Assembly: GCA_964623885.1 (NCBI GenBank)
Contig: CAZUVM010000227.1
Location: 62,001-126,000, forward strand
Direction: 5' to 3'
From: CAZUVM01 sp964623885
GTDB taxonomy: Bacteria > Verrucomicrobiota > Verrucomicrobiia > Limisphaerales > UBA8199
DNA: 64,000 nt
Shown here: piece after piece, positions 62,798 to 64,000 of the stretch
Layout: every line of letters begins with the position of its first letter
How positions within the stretch are numbered: the stretch's first letter is position 1
Position numbers and translations under genes: made by a program
The notes under the pieces: generated by a model
Databases searched by the model: none
Told to the model about the DNA's origin: nothing
What the model saw: only the letters and a program-made list of their open reading frames with translations

Positions 62798-63787
62798 TTA
62801 TCCGCGCACCGGCTTGAGCGACTCGTAATCCGTAGTCCCTAGTCCGGCTGCCGCTGCTCTCGTCAGAAACGGTAAGCTCGCCGCACTTTTGCCCAGCAGG
62901 GTGGCGCCGAATGCGTCTGCGGCAACCGGATCGGTGCTCACGATCATGGTGTTGGTCATCTTTAGGTCCTCCAGGGAACCGCCAGTCGGTCCATTGCTGG
63001 TCATGCTGGTGGTTCCATCCAAGATCACCAGTGTCGGCCGAACCAGCATCGCCAATTCGAGAATGATGGTGTGAATATCCTGATGGAAGACGTTCCGCCG
63101 GCCGCCCAGCAACCCGTACCAGTTCTTCATCGACAAAGACGCGCCGCTCCGATGGTGATCTTTGACTGGGGCTAGTCCGATCAGCCGGGTCGCTCCCCGC
63201 AACGGTTCATACAATAATGGCCAATCCCTGATTAATCGTCCGCTGGCCAGCGTAGTCGATTTGAACGAGGTGGGCTTTGGCAGGGCGACACGAGCCCCAG
63301 CGGCCTGTGCTGCCTTCGCGATGCCGGTGAGCGCGAAGCAACTTGCCGGGTCATTGATCGGGTTGTCCGTGACCACCACGGACGCCGCGCCCGCGCCGAG
63401 GCAAAGACGCGTTACGGCCGCCACGAGGTCTGGATGGGTGGTTGCGGAGAGCGACGGAGGCGAGGCGAAGGCGGCATTCACTTTGAGCACCACACGTTCA
63501 CCGGGTTTGATGAATTGTTCGATTCCTCCCAACGCCTGGAGCGCCCGTTGAACCGTCTGACTTCGGTCGGCCCCACTCATGATACTGAGTCTGCGCCCCG
63601 CGCCCGGCACGGAAAAGTCCGGCAGCGAAACCGCTTGGTCATTTTCACGCCCTGATGGTCCCTGTGTGTCATGCAGCGCGATGGCGCCGGCTCCCACGAC
63701 GGCCACAGCCGCGCCTGCTTTGAGTGCTCGCGCCATGAAATCGCGTCGCGTGGCCGGTTGCTCCAGGTCTGTCCCTTTGAGGCTCAT
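62798..63787 (-). CDS. Tat-exported DUF362 protein
   Basis: A 329-residue protein of DUF362 with a Tat signal (TRRDFMARALKAGAAVAVVG). Conserved stretches include RVVLKVNAAF, TDNPINDPASCFALTG and KNWYGLLGGRRNVFHQDIHT. No Fe-S binding cysteines are visible, unlike many members. Function unknown, but such genes repeatedly accompany polyferredoxins. Its ATG overlaps the stop of the partial upstream gene (ATGA, 4 bases). Confidence 0.87.
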   Translation of the reverse strand: MSLKGTDLEQPATRRDFMARALKAGAAVAVVGAGAIALHDTQGPSGRENDQAVSLPDFSVPGAGRRLSIMSGADRSQTVQRALQALGGIEQFIKPGERVVLKVNAAFASPPSLSATTHPDLVAAVTRLCLGAGAASVVVTDNPINDPASCFALTGIAKAAQAAGARVALPKPTSFKSTTLASGRLIRDWPLLYEPLRGATRLIGLAPVKDHHRSGASLSMKNWYGLLGGRRNVFHQDIHTIILELAMLVRPTLVILDGTTSMTSNGPTGGSLEDLKMTNTMIVSTDPVAADAFGATLLGKSAASLPFLTRAAAAGLGTTDYESLKPVRG

Positions 63788-64000
63788 TGTGGTTTAGTCT
63801 GCGCTGGCAGTTTATCGCGCAAACGCTGCGCCAGGACTTCAGCCGCCTTGAGCGACGAAGCCCCATGGACGCCCGCCACCAGATTGCCGGCACTGAACAG
63901 CAACTCGGTCCCGTCCATTATTTCGACCCGCCGCTCCGATCCGCTGCCGCCGTTCAATTCCTTCCCGCCGTTTCCGAGCAAAAAGGCCGCGTAAGCATCA
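63784..64000 (-). CDS. Partial unknown protein, C-terminal end, first visible gene of the redox operon
   Basis: The frame runs off the window end and continues upstream of the TTG at 63981, so only the C-terminal 71 residues or so are seen (ending LRDKLPAQTKPQ). The visible part is hydrophilic, with DGTELLFSAGNLVAGVHG. I recognise no family with confidence. The 4-base overlap with the DUF362 gene shows that they are in one operon. Confidence 0.7.
   Translation of the reverse strand, partial: DAYAAFLLGNGGKELNGGSGSERRVEIMDGTELLFSAGNLVAGVHGASSLKAAEVLAQRLRDKLPAQTKPQ

Noticed and set aside
1..64000. CRISPR arrays, tRNA and rRNA genes, prophage or transposase
   Set aside because: No regular short repeat-spacer series, tRNA T-loop consensus, rRNA motif or transposase-like protein was found on reading both strands.

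Overview
This window most likely comes from a member of the Verrucomicrobiota, probably a Pedosphaera/Limisphaera-like soil or freshwater bacterium. That placement is inferred from gene content, since no rRNA gene is present. The clues are a prepilin-like protein with the N-terminus FTLIELLVVIAIIAILAA, paired DUF1592/DUF1552 and DUF1549-DUF1553/DUF1501 genes with planctomycete-type cytochrome c domains, many Tat-exported oxidoreductases, sulfatase and glycoside hydrolase genes, secreted proteins ending in an FYRV-type C-terminal domain, and GC-rich dispersed hairpin repeats.

Layout. 0-9.5 kb is a galactose region: a secreted GH35 beta-galactosidase on the minus strand, then a plus-strand run of SSS sodium/sugar symporter, two-helix small membrane protein, aldose 1-epimerase (galM) and galactokinase (galK), behind a good sigma70-like promoter, followed by a minus-strand GDP-mannose 3,5-epimerase. 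9.6-13.2 kb holds a DUF1592-family cytochrome and DUF1552 pair. 13.2-20.4 kb has a lipoprotein/pseudopilin pair, a large unrecognised two-part protein, and a two-component system (beta-propeller sensor kinase plus LuxR-type regulator). 20.6-26.2 kb has a DUF4412-like secreted protein, a beta-CASP metallo-beta-lactamase protein and an AddB-type nuclease. 26.2-30.6 kb has an HGSNAT-like acyltransferase, a periplasmic cyclophilin and a sulfatase. 30.6-38.3 kb is looser: a frameshifted GxxExxY gene bracketed by direct repeats, a beta-helix protein, a B12-binding radical SAM protein with an apparent C-terminal STAS domain, gene debris, structured repeats, a GH5 cellulase and a small Ig-like secreted protein.

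38.5-45 kb is an operon-like DUF1549/DUF1553 cytochrome - DUF1501 - membrane cytochrome/LRR fusion, interrupted by a structured repeat. 45.2-48.2 kb is a Gfo/Idh/MocA oxidoreductase - thioredoxin-like - ROK kinase operon. 48.4-55.7 kb mixes housekeeping genes (infC, DUF721/dciA-like, efp) with a lactonase, a GH42-like protein that has lost its acid/base glutamate, and a PfkB kinase. 56-64 kb has a DUF885 peptidase, L-aspartate oxidase (nadB), and a redox operon of a partial unknown gene, a DUF362 protein, a NapH-NapG-like polyferredoxin and an aldo/keto reductase.

No CRISPR array, tRNA, rRNA, transposase or prophage was recognised. The observations most worth following are the radical SAM-STAS fusion, the internal twin-arginine segment in the polyferredoxin, the GH42 active-site loss, the cytochrome/LRR/metal-site fusion, the small membrane protein beside the sugar symporter, the nested-hairpin repeats, and the decayed GxxExxY locus.
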